64,000 nucleotides of DNA from Phallusia mammillata (Eukaryota > Chordata > Ascidiacea > Phlebobranchia > Ascidiidae). Positions 50,661-63,639 of the stretch are shown in pieces. The DNA lies in the NCBI GenBank assembly GCA_003260075.1, contig QLIY01000345.1:88320-152319 (forward strand), read 5' to 3'. How positions within the stretch are numbered: the first letter of the stretch is position 1; every line of letters starts with the position of its first letter. The notes under the pieces are model-generated. The model was given only the letters and a program-made list of their open reading frames with translations. It did not search any database and had not been told where the DNA came from. Position numbers and translations under genes: made by a program.

Positions 50661-53600
50661 TTATTTTGTCGGTCTTTTTCGTGTTGACCGCTTTTTGTGA
50701 CCGGATGACGAAGGGGTCGGGGACGTTACGTTCCAAGTAGCAGGTTGTGGAGATCTAAAACATTTGCTTATTAGTGATTCTCCCTAACTATCGAGTATTT
50801 TTTGACACCAGAAACATCACCACTTCGCCGACGTTAAATGTTGGGTCCAAACCAAACAGTTTTTTTTTAAATCGATTTCTGCTGATAAACAGTCGTTTTG
50901 CATGTAGTCGCTGTTATTGTAAAACGACTGTTTGTAATATGAACCTGCAGTTTTACAATCAGTATTAGTCAAACAGATTCTTCGGTATGCAATGATTGTA
51001 TATTCGTCTATTCTACAACATAGAAAAAAATGTACGCAAATTTATATTCGTTAGTCTTCCCATCGAAACGTACGGCAAAAGCTGTACAATGATTTTTTTG
51101 CATTTCGTTGCCTACAGCTTACAACTTATAATCAGTCGCTGGTAAATGTTAAGGTGCAAACTGAATCGCAATATACAGCCGAAATCTTGGTTGTGTTACA
51201 CGCGTAAGATTTAACCACAAGTAATCAAAAACAATTACACCTTAATTGCAGTATTACATCCGCACAGGTATTTTTTTCACTCAGTTACCCAACCATAAGG
51301 AAAATAAAAATACATACGTTTCCGGGTGTGGCAACAACACATGATTTCTTCCCTTTGCTGTGTCTCTATTCTCCTTGTCATTCCCAATCGTTGTGATTAT
51401 GCTGATGTCTTTTGCAAATGTGATGTTAGGGTCGTTTGCTGACGCTGTTTGATAACGATTTTAAAGCAATATTAGACATTTGCAAGGTTCGAAACAATCT
51501 ACATTTTAGTAGTAACCACAACATAAGAAATGTGCTTATATTTTTACTTGATTTGAAAAAAGATTCGAGTTTTACAGACGGTCTAAAACTGCACAAAATT
51601 TCCCCCCCCCCCACTTGATTTGAAAAAAGATTCGAGTTTTACAGACGGTCTAAAACTGCAGAAAATTTCGAAAAAGTGGACATCTGTGCATACTTTGAAC
51701 TGGTCGTTAAATTTAAACCATTTAAACATGGTGTTTACTTGGAGTTGATGCTGCCCTAGACAGACTCCCCCCCCCCCTGGTCGTTAAATTTAAACCATTT
51801 AAACATGGTGTTTACTTGGAGTTGAAGCAGCCCTAGACAGACTAGCGCAAGTTTCCGAAAGTGGGTCTCTGCTTGGAGTTTGGTGTTCCGTGTTGGTGAG
51901 TTTCCGCGCTGATTTGAGAATCGCTTGAATATTCAAAGGACGATTCCTGCAAAAAAATCACATGTTATAGTGACCAACACGAAGCATTTTTCGGGATTTT
52001 TAGCACAACCCCCCCCCCGCTGATTTGAGAATCGCTTGAATATTCAAAGGACGATTCCTGCAAAAACATCACGTGTTATAGTGACCAACACGAAGCATTT
52101 TTCGGGATTTTTAGCATAATGACAAAAAAGTATCTTCAAATAATCGTTTGGTCGTTAAATTGTACATTTTGTGACTTGATTCGCAAGATTTATTGTGCCC
52201 CCCCCCCTAGTCACTTTAAAGTACGGTACCTTCGCTTGGCAGTGGCAGGTGTGAGAAGTTGTGCAGCATTATCGCCACCTACTGGTGTTTGTGGATTAGT
52301 ATTTTGTCCGGTAGAGGGCGTGGTCGCAACACTCACTGGTCTCGACACGACTGCAAATGCAACGGATTAAAAAGAGTACATTCATTCACACATTTGCTAA
52401 GCACTATGTACCTGATTTTCTTCGTTCTCTGCTAGCAGTTGCAAGTTGGGTTTGTTCCTGTAAAACATCATTGTTGAAGTATTATTTTTGACCCACAATT
52501 CGTAGTTATGATTTTGCAGCGGTTTAAGACATACTCGTCTGCTCGTTTTTAATTTTATTATTCAAACACTATTTTTTGATCTGTGTTTTACTTTTGGGGG
52601 AGCTGTTTTTAAGCCTGAAGAGTTTTCGCTGAATTGAAAAAGTGAAAAAATGTTGTTAATGATGCAATTTAATGCAAGTGTTGCTTGTACAAAAACGATA
52701 AAAATGTAAAATCAATACTTTTTTCACGAAATTTTAATGTGAGATATAAGTGTGTTTGGTGTTATCAAAAAAACGTTTTCGAAATATCAAACCTTTAACT
52801 TTTCAGCTTCTTCTTCCTCACGCTCAAATCGTTTGAGGTCAAACTCAATCTCACGAGCAAGTTGTTTGTCAGCTGAAAGTATTTCATCCACCTCTGCTCG
52901 ATATTCCTGCATTACTTCCTATGCACAAATATAAGTGTTACGTCCTCCAGTCGAAAAACATAAAGTTGCATAATGTTAAAAATCGGTGGCAAAGGTAACG
53001 TGTAGTTTTTACCATGCTGTCCATTGTGCGCTTGACCTTTGCCACATATGCCATAAATGGGTCCGAAATTTCATTGCAGTTTTACGTGGTAATTCATCGC
53101 ATTATAATTAAATGTTATACAGTTTTATATACAGCATTACATTTACACCACAATGTACCTTAAACACTAACAGCCATATTTCAACAGTTACCCGTTTGAG
53201 TTTGAGTTAACTAAGACCGATTACGGGGTTAGAGAATTTCATACCCTTTTTCTCAGGAAAAATTAAAGTCATTTCGACACTAACAAATCAAGTGTCAACC
53301 GGATTAGTCAATCTTTTGACCTGATCTGTCACTGAACAATGTCCTGATAAATTGAAAGACCAACCTTAAGATAAAGCATCACATTATGAACAAGGGGACT
53401 CTTCTTTTCGGTCAACATGTTTTTCAGCTCAATAATAATGGGAATGATGTTTTCTATTAGATTCTTTTTGACCACCTATTGAAAGTACAAGTTTAAATTT
53501 AGATATAAGTTCTTTTTAAATATTTTTTATCATTCCTACCTGGGAAATAATTTTCTGTTTCATTTTCTGCTTCATTGCGTTTTGTTCCGCTTGAGTACCC

Positions 53601-56600
53601 ATCATTTCCTCCTCTTCACCATCGCCATCTTTATTTTTTAACGACTTGAGGCGAATTTCCTGCAGATGGAAATGGTTACATGGTTACACACGTCGTACTA
53701 CCTTAGAGTGGTCATTTGTAAACAGTATTTGTTTTTTGTTGTGTTTTTGTTTCTGCACCTTAGCAAGAGGACGGCGAAGCCGAGTCGCTCAGGCACTCGC
53801 TGCCGAGCATCGCCTTATGTTTTACTTTTGTACTGTATATGTTGACACAAAAATTACGATGCGACAACCATCCAATGCCTTCTTACTGTGGCGTAAACGT
53901 TTTGCCATACAAACGTACCATTACCAACGGTCGAATTAGAAGACTTCATGTTTCAAGAAAACATACAGTGACTACTTTTATGCTACGTTATAACGACAAA
54001 AACATGCTTGACTGGCTCAAAGCATAAACAGAAAACGCTGGGTGGTGAGCGGATCACAACAATCAAAACAATTTTTGGGTCAATATTGCGTACTATTACC
54101 ATAAAATCAACTTACTTTGCAGCATAAGATTGACAATGCATCTGTTAGAATGTGCCGTGTTTTGTCGTTTAATGCAATTGTTGCCTCCACAAAACCGTCT
54201 AAAAATGCCAAAAAGCAATTGTATACCAAACAACATCATTCTTTCACCATGAAAACTTCAGAAGTTTAGAATAACTCCCCCCCCCCGCCAGGCATAGTAT
54301 CAAGTTTAAAGAGCTCTTCTGGCAAATGTGAATTGTATACCAAACAACATCATTCTTTCAACATGAAAACTTCAGAAGTTTAGAATAACGACACCAACCC
54401 AATATATCAGCACACAGTTTGCCGGTGAGGTTTATCCGATTTTCATCTTCAAAATTTTCCAGCAAAAAACAATAAATTTCCATTCGCTTGGCAGCATTTG
54501 GCCCTCCAGACAAATTAATTAATCGCTCTTCTCTAGAATGCAAATTACATATCGTGATGTCAGACAGGTAAAGGAACACTACCTAAAATATTTTAAAACC
54601 TTCGACATCTCTACAAAAAACTCTAATGCTGTAACATTTTTGGTTGCTAAATATAATAAAAGGTTTCAAAACATTTTAGAAAAAACGTTTTGCAGTTGGT
54701 TTTACAAAGGCTTTGTAGTTTTCCCCCCCCCCCATTTTTGGTTGCTAAATATAATAAAAGGTTTCAAAACATTTTAGAAATAACGTTTTGCAGTTGTACA
54801 AAGGCTTTGTAGTTTGATAAAAAAGGGTTTTGTGCAGTTTAAAAGTTAACATAAATGCAACAAACCTGTCGGTCTTGGCAAACTGGTGCAAGTTGTGTTC
54901 GTTGTATGCGTTAAAGTAGAAAATACAAGCAACAAAATTGCGGTAAAACATGTCACCAGCAATTCCTTGCCCTCTCAGATGCTGTTGTAGTAAACAGTAG
55001 CGAGCAAGCGAACGAACTTGTTGGTTTTTATCGCAACAAGCGAATATAAATTTAAAAAGAAGAGTGCCCCGCCATTTGACCCCCCCCCCCCCCACAAAAA
55101 CAATATGTGTCCCCTTCAGGGAAGGGGACCCATAATAACGTCAAAAAATATCTTCCAAAAATTAAAACAAAAACTTTCAAAAGCGGAGAACTGGTAACTA
55201 AGTCGGGCATGGAAAATAATTTATCATTGAAAAGATGGCACATTTAGCGCTATAGTACAGATATGTCAAATATACCTTTAGTAAATCGCTGATCAAAATG
55301 ACAGCGTGATTCCTGATAACTGCTGACTCGTCGGCCAAACATGTAGCCATTTCGGAAAGATACCTGCAACAATAAAAAAAAACAGGTACAAATCAGTACA
55401 CCAGAACGAAACAACGAACACGGTCACATTCACATTATACATTTCCTAAATCTTTACAACAGGCGAATGGGGCACAAGCAGATGCAAAACTATACTTACG
55501 GGTCAACAAGCTGAGTATGCAAAACACACAGGTCGGTCAACACAACAAGCACGTTGTTCCTAACAGCTTCGTCCTTACATGTGCCCATCTCGCGTGCTAA
55601 GGCGGGTACAACTTTTTTGGCAAGTTTCTCGTTGAGCAAGCAAGCCCGACCTAAATTGATGATGGTGTGGGCTCGAATGTCCGATGATATTCCCGTGTTG
55701 CGAAATTGGGACAAGGGTTGCGATAAACCTTGGCTGGACGGCACTGAAACATTAGTAGTAGGATAAAACTGTGTTCGTACATAAATCGGCCCGAACCACG
55801 TGCGCTTAATACAGGCGATTCGAGTTGCCCATAACCATACAAGACTGAGGCTTTCCGCCAACTTTGATCAGTCTGTGTTTTTCGTTGGACAATGTAATAA
55901 ATGTGATATCGATTTCGCCGAAACAATGGTAGCCTTAGTTATGAACAAAAAAACGTGTCATACGTTATTAGGACATAAAATTGTAAAAAGTGCCATTGCA
56001 GAGGCGAAATCGACATTACGTTTATTACAATGCCCAACAAAAACACAGAATGGCGAAAGTTGACTGAAAGCTTTGTATTAGTAGTACGATTAAGAGTTTT
56101 TAAAGCGATGTTTGTTCATGTGTAACCAACTGCATAAAACGGTAAAGTGGTTTCTCCAGTCCTTGTTTAAGCGTAGGCCACGTGATTTGCGTAAATAAAC
56201 AAAATCACAATAGAACAAAAAGAAAGTTTGCTCAAAAACAATAGTATATATAATTCTCATGTCAGAAGCTTGCAATACTTCTAATCCGTTCAATAAATAA
56301 TAATTTCAACGTTTGCTTCCCTCGAATTTGTAAACATGATACAAATATTACAACATAAGAAAAAAAGAAATTCCGCAATATTATGCAGCAGATGCAAACT
56401 TCGTTTTGCAATAGATATTAATTTGAAATAAAAAAAAACTTTCTACATTATCGGTTTAGTCCACTCGGTTTTATCTACACAGTTGTGCTTAAACGTGTAT
56501 GTTATTGTAAAAAATAACCACCTGCAATGTCGTTATCACCATCAACGGGACTTGTAAGCAGAGCTTGAATGGAAAGCAGGACTCGTTGGGGAACATTATT

Positions 56601-59600
56601 GGGTGATCGCTGTGATGTTTGACCGACCACATTAAGGTGCTTTACAAGTAAGTCTTTGTCGAAATCGCCAGGTGATGTTTTCATAATAACTTCAGACAAC
56701 CATACGTCAGTGTTTTTGAGAAGCTTGGTGCACCAAGTATCCATCGCTTTCTGTTTAACGAAAATGTAAAAAAAAATCTTCGTCCATTTTACAAAACTTT
56801 TATTGGCGAAAAATGGAAATAAATTTTATTGTTATGTTTTACAGTTTAAATGACATATGGGACAGCAATATTTTGTATGCCATGTTCAACACAAATCCAG
56901 CTTCTGAGACATTGCATCGTGTCTCTCAATAAAACTGCAAAAAAATGCCCGCCAACAATCACTTTCCAAGTAGTTATGACAATAGCAAGATTCCAGTGAG
57001 AGCACTCCACTAAAACTTTTTATGGTCAGAGTGTACAGAACCAATTTAAAATGTCTTACCTTAGCATCAGCTTGGTTGGAATATTGTTTATTGAACAGCT
57101 TTTGAATTGCTTCAAAGTGGAAGCCAATCAAATGATGAGATGTCTTGTTGTGTGAAACTGCTGACTTTAATTCCTCTAAAACGCGATAAAGAAAATATTT
57201 TGGTCAAAAATACAAGAGATTGTTAATGCCTGCAACAAAGTAGAGGTTGATTTCAATTGTATACCAAGCTCAACTTTGGGCAGACAAAACAATTGTTATA
57301 CTCAACCTATAACAGATGTCACTTCTTCCTTTTTCAAATGCCCGGCAACTTCACCAACAGAAGTAATTACATCCATCTGCAAAAAATAAAATCCACTCAT
57401 TCCTAAGAGATAAGAGTTAAATACATTTTTAGTTGACGGAAAATCATTTTGTGGTGTGTTTCAAAACTGTATTTTGACTGTTTTGAGCAGTGGATGACAA
57501 AAAGAACAAAAATTCCATCCAGTGTTTCATACCGGAACGGAACGTTATACCAGAACGAAATGAGTTAAGTTGAGTTATAAAATTAAATAAATAATTTTTG
57601 ACTCAAATACCGGAACAAAATACCGAAATAAAAAAAATTCAAAATACCGGAACGGAACGAAATACCGTCATTTTTTATTCCGGTATTTCGTTCTGAACAT
57701 TTGACATGAAACAATTGCTGAAAATTTCGCGCCATTAAGCTCTTACAATTAACATTCGTTTGACCATCATTGACAAATGTTATGTTTTTCGCTTAATAGT
57801 TATAAAGACCACAAAGAAATTTCCTTTTTTAAGACCGAAATACCAAAAAGTAACGTTATTAATTTATTTCGGTCAGACCGGAACGAAATGAAAATATCGG
57901 TCCAGAACGAAATAAATAATTTGCTCAGAACGAATAACGTTATTTCGTTTCGTTCCGGTATGAAACACTGATTCGATCACTTACAATGACTAACAATTAA
58001 AAAGGATGAGGTTTGGCAAAAATTTTAAATGTTTTGAATAAGCTCTGGCATTTGCGACATTTTACCACCATATGTACTATGTAACAAGATGTTGGGCGTC
58101 GTTTTCATTTTTCTAATTCCTTGATTACAAACTTTCATACCTCTAGATTAAATTGTTATAGTATGTTTGTATCACAAAACTGTGGCAAAAAATGTTTCAC
58201 ATTTTGTTTTATTTTTATTATTTATACATTTGTTTAACAGATTTTACTGGGGTACATGTTTTTTGGAGTTTGTATGGGATTTCTACATATTCCACCTTGG
58301 TGACTGTGAGGATGTCAGAATCAATTTGTTTTCTCCATTGCTCCACAACCATTGCAGCAGTGGTTGCATCACCAAAGTACAGAGTAAACATTCGAATTAA
58401 CATCCATGCACAAGCTGCAAAAAATGTCATTTTTAATCCAAAAACTGTGGGTTGTAACACATTACAAAACCTACCGTTTCTTTCACTGTTTGTTAAATTT
58501 GAACACAACTTTTTGAGAATCTTCTTGTTGAGCTTGTTTTGAAGTTTCCAGTGCTTAATGATTTCTTGAAAGTAAACTCTGCATGTAAACAGATAAAGTA
58601 TACACAAGTGATCCAAAGTGACCAAAACCATGAAAATATCAGTGATAAGATTTCAGTGCTATTGCTTTTGTTACAAAACTTTCATTTAGGATATAAAAAG
58701 CATGTTTGTTTTTCCAAATCTTTTTTTTAATAAAATTTACCCTAAAAGTATATAAAATGTATCTGTAGAATGAAATTCAGTCACAATTGCGAAGATGTGC
58801 ACAAAATTGTGACAAAAACTTAATGGAGTAAAATCGCTACCTCATTTGATCGCCATCTTCAGTGGTTAAAAACTTTAACAAACTCCAGGCTAGAGTTTCT
58901 TTTTCTGAGTCGTCCATAATTCCATTTAACAGCACTTCCTCTGACAACTAAAAAAATGCCACTATAAAGCCCAGTCTTTTAACAAGGTTCTTAACTTCTT
59001 TTACTTCCTATACCTTTTTGATGACCCTCTAATTATGTGATTGGATCAACACAATGTTTGTGGAAATTTTGTTTCTTGGCATTGAATATAACTTACCTGC
59101 ACACATTTCTCTTGCATTGATGTTTCATTGTCAAATACTGATGGCAGCATACATTTCATCCACATTACATGAACGTCACTACTATCTGGATACGCCTGTT
59201 ATGTGACAGACAACCCATAAATTTTTACCATGTGTAGGGTATTTTTAAAAGATCATACCCAACAATTCACACAAATCATCATAAATTCTGTGGTTTTTAT
59301 AAAAAGATTATGTATGGTTTTTACAACCCCTGGTCTTTGTTTATTGTTGATTGGTATGATTTAGTCATAATTCGTACCATACTGGTTTAACACCGACTGT
59401 GGGGGTGCTCAATTTAAAATAGTTCGCATGCCAAGTTATTGTGTTAATGGAAGAATACTCACTGTAAGCACAGCAGTAGCACTTTGAATTGCAAGTTTTC
59501 TCACACTTAGAAGAGGATCACGACACAGAGAATTCAGAATATCCAATGCCTCCTTATTAACTGTTATATATCCATTGCACAGTGATGCCGCAAGAGTTTG

Positions 59601-62600
59601 CACAGCATTCCTTCGTACTGCAACTTTTCCCTCTGAGCATCTTGGTGTAAGTAATGGCAAAAGGTTTGGTGCTAAAATGCAAAATCGTTAGTTGTGAATT
59701 AGAAACATTTAGGTGAGAATTTAATAATTATTTTGTTCAATACAGCAATATGCCTAGCTGCTGTCGATTTTCATTGCTATGAAAATGGAAAACATACAAC
59801 AGAATTTTGTTGTTAAAATAATCTTTCTACAACCTACTAGAAAAATCCATGAACAAAGTTCGCCTTGATTGTCCACTGGCTGTTCCAGGAGTTGCAGCAA
59901 CCGAACTTAAACAAAAAAGAATTGTAGTTGTGATAATTAATAACGCATTTTGAAAGTTTTATCTAAAACATTTTTTTTGCATATTGATGCCAAACCATGC
60001 ACAAAAAAGAAAAGAGGAAACACATTTATTTAATCTCTACTACCAACCGCAAAGCAATATCACCCTGAAACACACTTTAAGTCTAAGATGACCCACAATT
60101 TAAGATGCCAACATATTTTTTATGTAAGTCGAATGTTTGTTTTGTCAAGTTTTTGTTTTTAGTCATTAGTTTAGTCTTTTCAGGAGTATTTTTTAAGCAG
60201 TAAACAGTTTAAAAACACAACTTACCTGGTGGTGGAAGCAGTTAGATCCAAGTCTTGTACAAGTGTAGCAAAGACGTTCGATGAGACAACTTTCTTTTTC
60301 ATCATTTCAGTGAGAACAGCAAGAGCTCGGGAACGAACTGTTGGAGCAGGGTCAGTAAAGTTGTTTACTACCACCTAAGAAACAGTTTTTGTTTGTTTGT
60401 TATATGTTTTGAGGCACTCTAAAATCTAAAAATCCTATGTATAAAGTGAAATTGGTTTACTTGTAATAAAAAGGCTGGGGAAAGGCAAGGCACCAGATTT
60501 TCTGACAGGTCTTGCTCAGCTTCAGGAAAGGATTTTACATGAAGTAAGAGCTCTCCAATCACAGCCATGGCAGAGGTTCGATATGACACCTGAAATAATA
60601 AACAAAAGTCGTTTTTCTAAATCACTGCATGAAATAATTTGTCCACTGAATGTTGCAAAAACTTACCCTTTGTCCATTTGCCAACAGTTCTAACCATTGG
60701 ATGAACTCAGCATAAGCCTTCGCTGGCAAATTTCGTAACACAGTGGCAACCCGAAGTGCCATGTGATGCTTAAATTCAGAACGATCTGGGGACTGATCAA
60801 AAACATAAAACTTAGACTGTATGTTTGCTGTTTCTTGGCATTTTTTGTATAGTAATGTCCAGAATTTTTAAATAATAGTTTTGGAATTTTTGATATTGAT
60901 TGATGTGCATGGTGATAGTAAGCAGGGGTCACATTTTTGTCAATACATTTTGTAAAAAGCCTTTGTGTAACAAATTACAAGAAACAACTCAACAAACAGA
61001 CCAGTTTATTTTAACACCTGAACAATAACGTTTTGCAAAAATTCAACCACTGCATTCTCCACCAGTGTTCCGTGTTGCTTATGTACGGAAGTAACAAAAA
61101 GTAGTGCGGCTTCGGCTCGGTGCATAAAAACTCGTGGAGCAGAGCTTGTGGTGGGACTAACTCCATATTTCATCGTAAAGATTGGCATTAATAATTCAAA
61201 TACTAAAGGGGAAATCTACAAAAGAAGAAAAAAAGCTTTGATTGGAAAACACTATGGAACATTATTTATTGTTCATTCTTTTATACTAGCAAATGCTTGT
61301 AATTTTTTCACAAATATTTACCATAGAGTGTCATTTACTCCAGGTATTACCTGAGTTGGATTTTTGTTTACAATTATCTGCAATGCTTTGCATGAAAGCT
61401 GATCAGGCAGAGACATGTCCTCAATATCACTGAAAATTAAAAAGCAAACAATAACCTTCTCTACATCAATGCGATTTAAACAAAAACACCCACCGTGAAA
61501 GAGTGGTAAATGTGGCCTCTCCAAAACACTTAAATACTTCCACTAGTCCCTGTACAATAAAATACAAATGTAAAAATTGCTCATTAGGGTATGAAAATTT
61601 AAACCTTTACAGTCAGTAAAAATATAAACATAAAAATGAGTCTTTGGGATGAATAAACATCATAAAGTAAAGGGTAAAAAATATGCGAATACAACCAAAC
61701 CTTACCAACTTGCATTTAGACAGAAAATACAACAACATGGAATCCCTTTAGAACAGGGGTGAGCAACCTGCAGCCCGCGGGCCACAATATGCTGCTAGGA
61801 TCAAATGCAAATTTTACGTAATAAGACATTTTTGGAATGCAAAAAAGTAAAATCATGTTGTATTATATAAAAGTGCGGCCCGCCATCTAATCATCGCAAT
61901 TGTTTTCGGCCCCACAGTAACAAAGGTTGCCCGACCCTGCTTTAGAAGGAGACATATATTAAACTTAAATAGCTCAGTTAAAACAAACACAACAAAATAT
62001 TTCATAAACAGTGTGCTAAAGCTTGTTTGACAAGTTTGTTTGTTTTTTCTATATACCTACTTCTACAGTTGCTTTCAATGGCATGGGTTTGTTCTTAAAG
62101 GAGAAGGCTTGCACAAAATAGCAGAAATCTTGCAAAACATCTGTAAGATTTCCCACTAGCTTCACTGCTTCTTGTGTTGAAAGCTCAACCACTTGATCAG
62201 TTTCCATATCATCATCATGGTGATGAGAATCAGACTGTAGGACACAAAAATGTTTAAAAACTGACCAGTCTTTAACAGTTATTATGTTGTTTTTAGTGGT
62301 TGTAGTAGTTTTTGGGATCATTTTTTACTTAAACAGTAAGAATTTTTTACTTTCACAACACAGTTTTAGCCAGTTTCGTAGCCTGTAAAATCTTCCCCGC
62401 AAAAAATATAAATCCCAAACATATTAACAATGAATTCAATGGTAGTCACACAGTGTTTGTATTGTCATTAAAACCTTACATCTCTTCCCTGCCTTTGAGT
62501 TGACTTTGATTGTTTTGATTGACTTTGATTTCGGTTTGCAGTGGCTGCCACCTTTATGGCACTGACAGATTTCTCAAAAATAACTTCATGAAAAAAGAGA

Positions 62601-63639
62601 AAAGAATCCCCACCTACGAAACAACAATTTCAATTGTGCAACAATTTTTTTCATAATTAATATTATACTCGTTATTTTTAAAACTGAAAAAATTAAAAAC
62701 TACTTTAAACCTTGTTCTTTTAACAGAATCATGCACAAATGAGAAGCAAACAAGGCCCGTTGCTTTTCCGAAAAACTTGCATTTCTTTGAAGTCCTTCAT
62801 GAAGAAAGTAATACAACCACACTTGCAATCGTTTCACATTGATGTCATTATTCTTTAAAACATTCCATACAGACTACAAAAAAACAGAATCATGCGCCAT
62901 TAAATTCCTATATTTACAATAAAATCTCAATTGCTTAGAAAACTTTTACTCAATCGTTTTAGACATATATATAATGTGATTAGTGATGGCACCATTGAAG
63001 AATTATAACTATAAACACAAAAAAGAGAATTTTTCGAATAACATGATAATATTTTTTTGACTGATTGCAACTTTTAAATGAGCAAATTATGAGTTTACAC
63101 TTTCCAGTTTAAACTAGTGGTAACTTTTTCATTGCCCCCCACAAATTTATTAGGGTTACAGACCCCTCTGTGAAATTTCTTTTAAGCTCTACTTGGGCAA
63201 TTGCTTGAAATTCTATATCTTAACTTACTCCTTGGAGCTATCCCACCACAGACCCCTAGGGGTTTCATGTTTCAAAAACCCTAGGTTGGAAACTTTTAGT
63301 TTACTCTAGAAACTAGAATAATAGCATAACGGCTAGACCCTTTATAAAGCATTTATTACAGTAACAGCTAAACAAACCTCATTTTGTTCACCCAATTTTC
63401 TCACAGATTTAATCAGGTTTTTTAAGTGTGAATTTGATGCATCATCAATGTTTAGATCAAATATGGGATCCTCTAAAAATTCTGATCCAGATGTTATTTC
63501 AACAAACTCTGTAAGGTGAAGTTTATTATTTAATAATGGCTTGTATACTAATACTATATATATTTGTGGTAAACTTACCATCTGATATGTCGCTAAATTG
63601 AAGCTTATTTAGCAAATCCACTGCAACTTGAGCTGTCAT
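50661..63639 (-). CDS. NCAPD3: condensin-2 complex subunit D3
   Basis: I joined 33 exons into about 1,390 residues (human about 1,500). In transcript order they include 63579-63639 (ATG), 63378-63508, 62711-62873, 62480-62613, 62061-62234, 61494-61549, 61351-61429, 61018-61215, 60667-60792, 60461-60589, 60226-60374, 59838-59905, 59463-59671, 59097-59195, 58841-58947, 58475-58578, 58296-58414, 57307-57376, 57060-57175, 56522-56750, 55500-55743, 55276-55363, 54866-about 55079, 54399-54532, 54116-54198, 53540-53659, 53365-53475, 52793-52918, 52412-52457, 52230-52350, 51816-51946, 51318-51444 and 50661-50754. HEAT-repeat stretches match NCAPD3: IRAHTIINLGRACLLNEKLA, AVRNNVLVVLTDLC, VKWRGTLLFKF, LIENIIPIIIELK, EVMQEYRAEVDEI. 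RPLNIQAILKSARK and the basic end (QPATWNVTSP, then KKRSTRKRPTK) match its C-terminus. Condensin II compacts mitotic chromosomes. The acceptor of the exon at 54866 is lost in a C run. Confidence 0.93.
51546..51669. repeat. 56-bp direct repeat around an 11-C run
   Basis: The right copy shows the left one ends in a native C, so 10 of the 11 C (51602-51612) are extra. Lies in an NCAPD3 intron. Confidence 0.85.
51700..51843. repeat. 67-bp direct repeat around an 11-C run
   Basis: Copies 51700-51766 and 51777-51843. The last C of the run 51767-51777 is native to the right copy, leaving 10. The repeat includes the end of an NCAPD3 exon; only the right copy joins the full exon. Confidence 0.85.
51908..52120. 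repeat. about 101-bp direct repeat around a 10-C run
   Basis: Left copy 51908-52008, right copy 52019-52120, C run 52009-52018. The right copy is a truncated duplicate of the start of the exon at 51816-51946. Confidence 0.85.
52198..52207. repeat. 10-C run without visible duplication
   Basis: Ten C next to the exon 52230-52350. No repeated flank was found, so this may be a gap without overlap. Confidence 0.65.
54216..54391. repeat. 61-bp direct repeat with a 10-C run and a 44-bp insert
   Basis: Left copy 54216-54276, right copy about 54331-54391. The C run 54277-54286 is followed by 44 bases present in only one copy. The insert may be allelic. Confidence 0.8.
54635..54815. repeat. about 85-bp direct repeat around an 11-C run
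   Basis: Left copy 54635-54721, right copy 54733-54815. One of the 11 C (54723-54733) is native, leaving 10. Lies in an NCAPD3 intron. Confidence 0.85.
55080..55093. repeat. 14-C run replacing the start of an NCAPD3 exon
   Basis: The run abuts VKWRG, where the human protein has a few more residues after the preceding exon (LLQEEFVKWKG against DLLK-VKWRG). The exon's acceptor and first codons are missing, so true sequence was lost here. Confidence 0.75.
57520..57970. mobile_element. hAT-like MITE, 451 bp
   Basis: Starts CAGTGTTTCATACCGG and ends CCGGTATGAAACACTG, a perfect inverted pair. Flanks ATTCCATC and ATTCGATC match at 7 of 8 bases. The interior repeats CGGAACGAAAT-like units. It lies in an NCAPD3 intron. 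Confidence 0.92.
61754..61939. mobile_element. hAT-like MITE, 186 bp
   Basis: Starts CAGGGGTGAGCAACC and ends GGTTGCCCGACCCTG. Perfect 8-bp duplication CTTTAGAA (61746-61753 and 61940-61947). It lies in an NCAPD3 intron. Confidence 0.93.
63114..63297. mobile_element. degraded hAT-like element, about 184 bp
   Basis: The right part contains CCCCTAGGGGTTTC and GGTTGGAAAC, typical of hAT ends. The left end CTAGTGGTAAC is decayed. Flanks AGTTTAAA and AGTTTACT agree at 6 of 8 bases. It lies in an NCAPD3 intron. Confidence 0.5.

Noticed and set aside
53646..54027. Plus-strand ORFs opposite NCAPD3
   Set aside because: They lie over an intron and an exon of the minus-strand NCAPD3 gene and show no independent coding evidence.
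8761..55093. G-quadruplex-driven tandem duplication as a new mutational mechanism
   Set aside because: The fixed 10-base length after subtracting native bases, the allelic divergence of the copies and the single polarity switch point to an assembly artefact. Native G tracts would vary in length.
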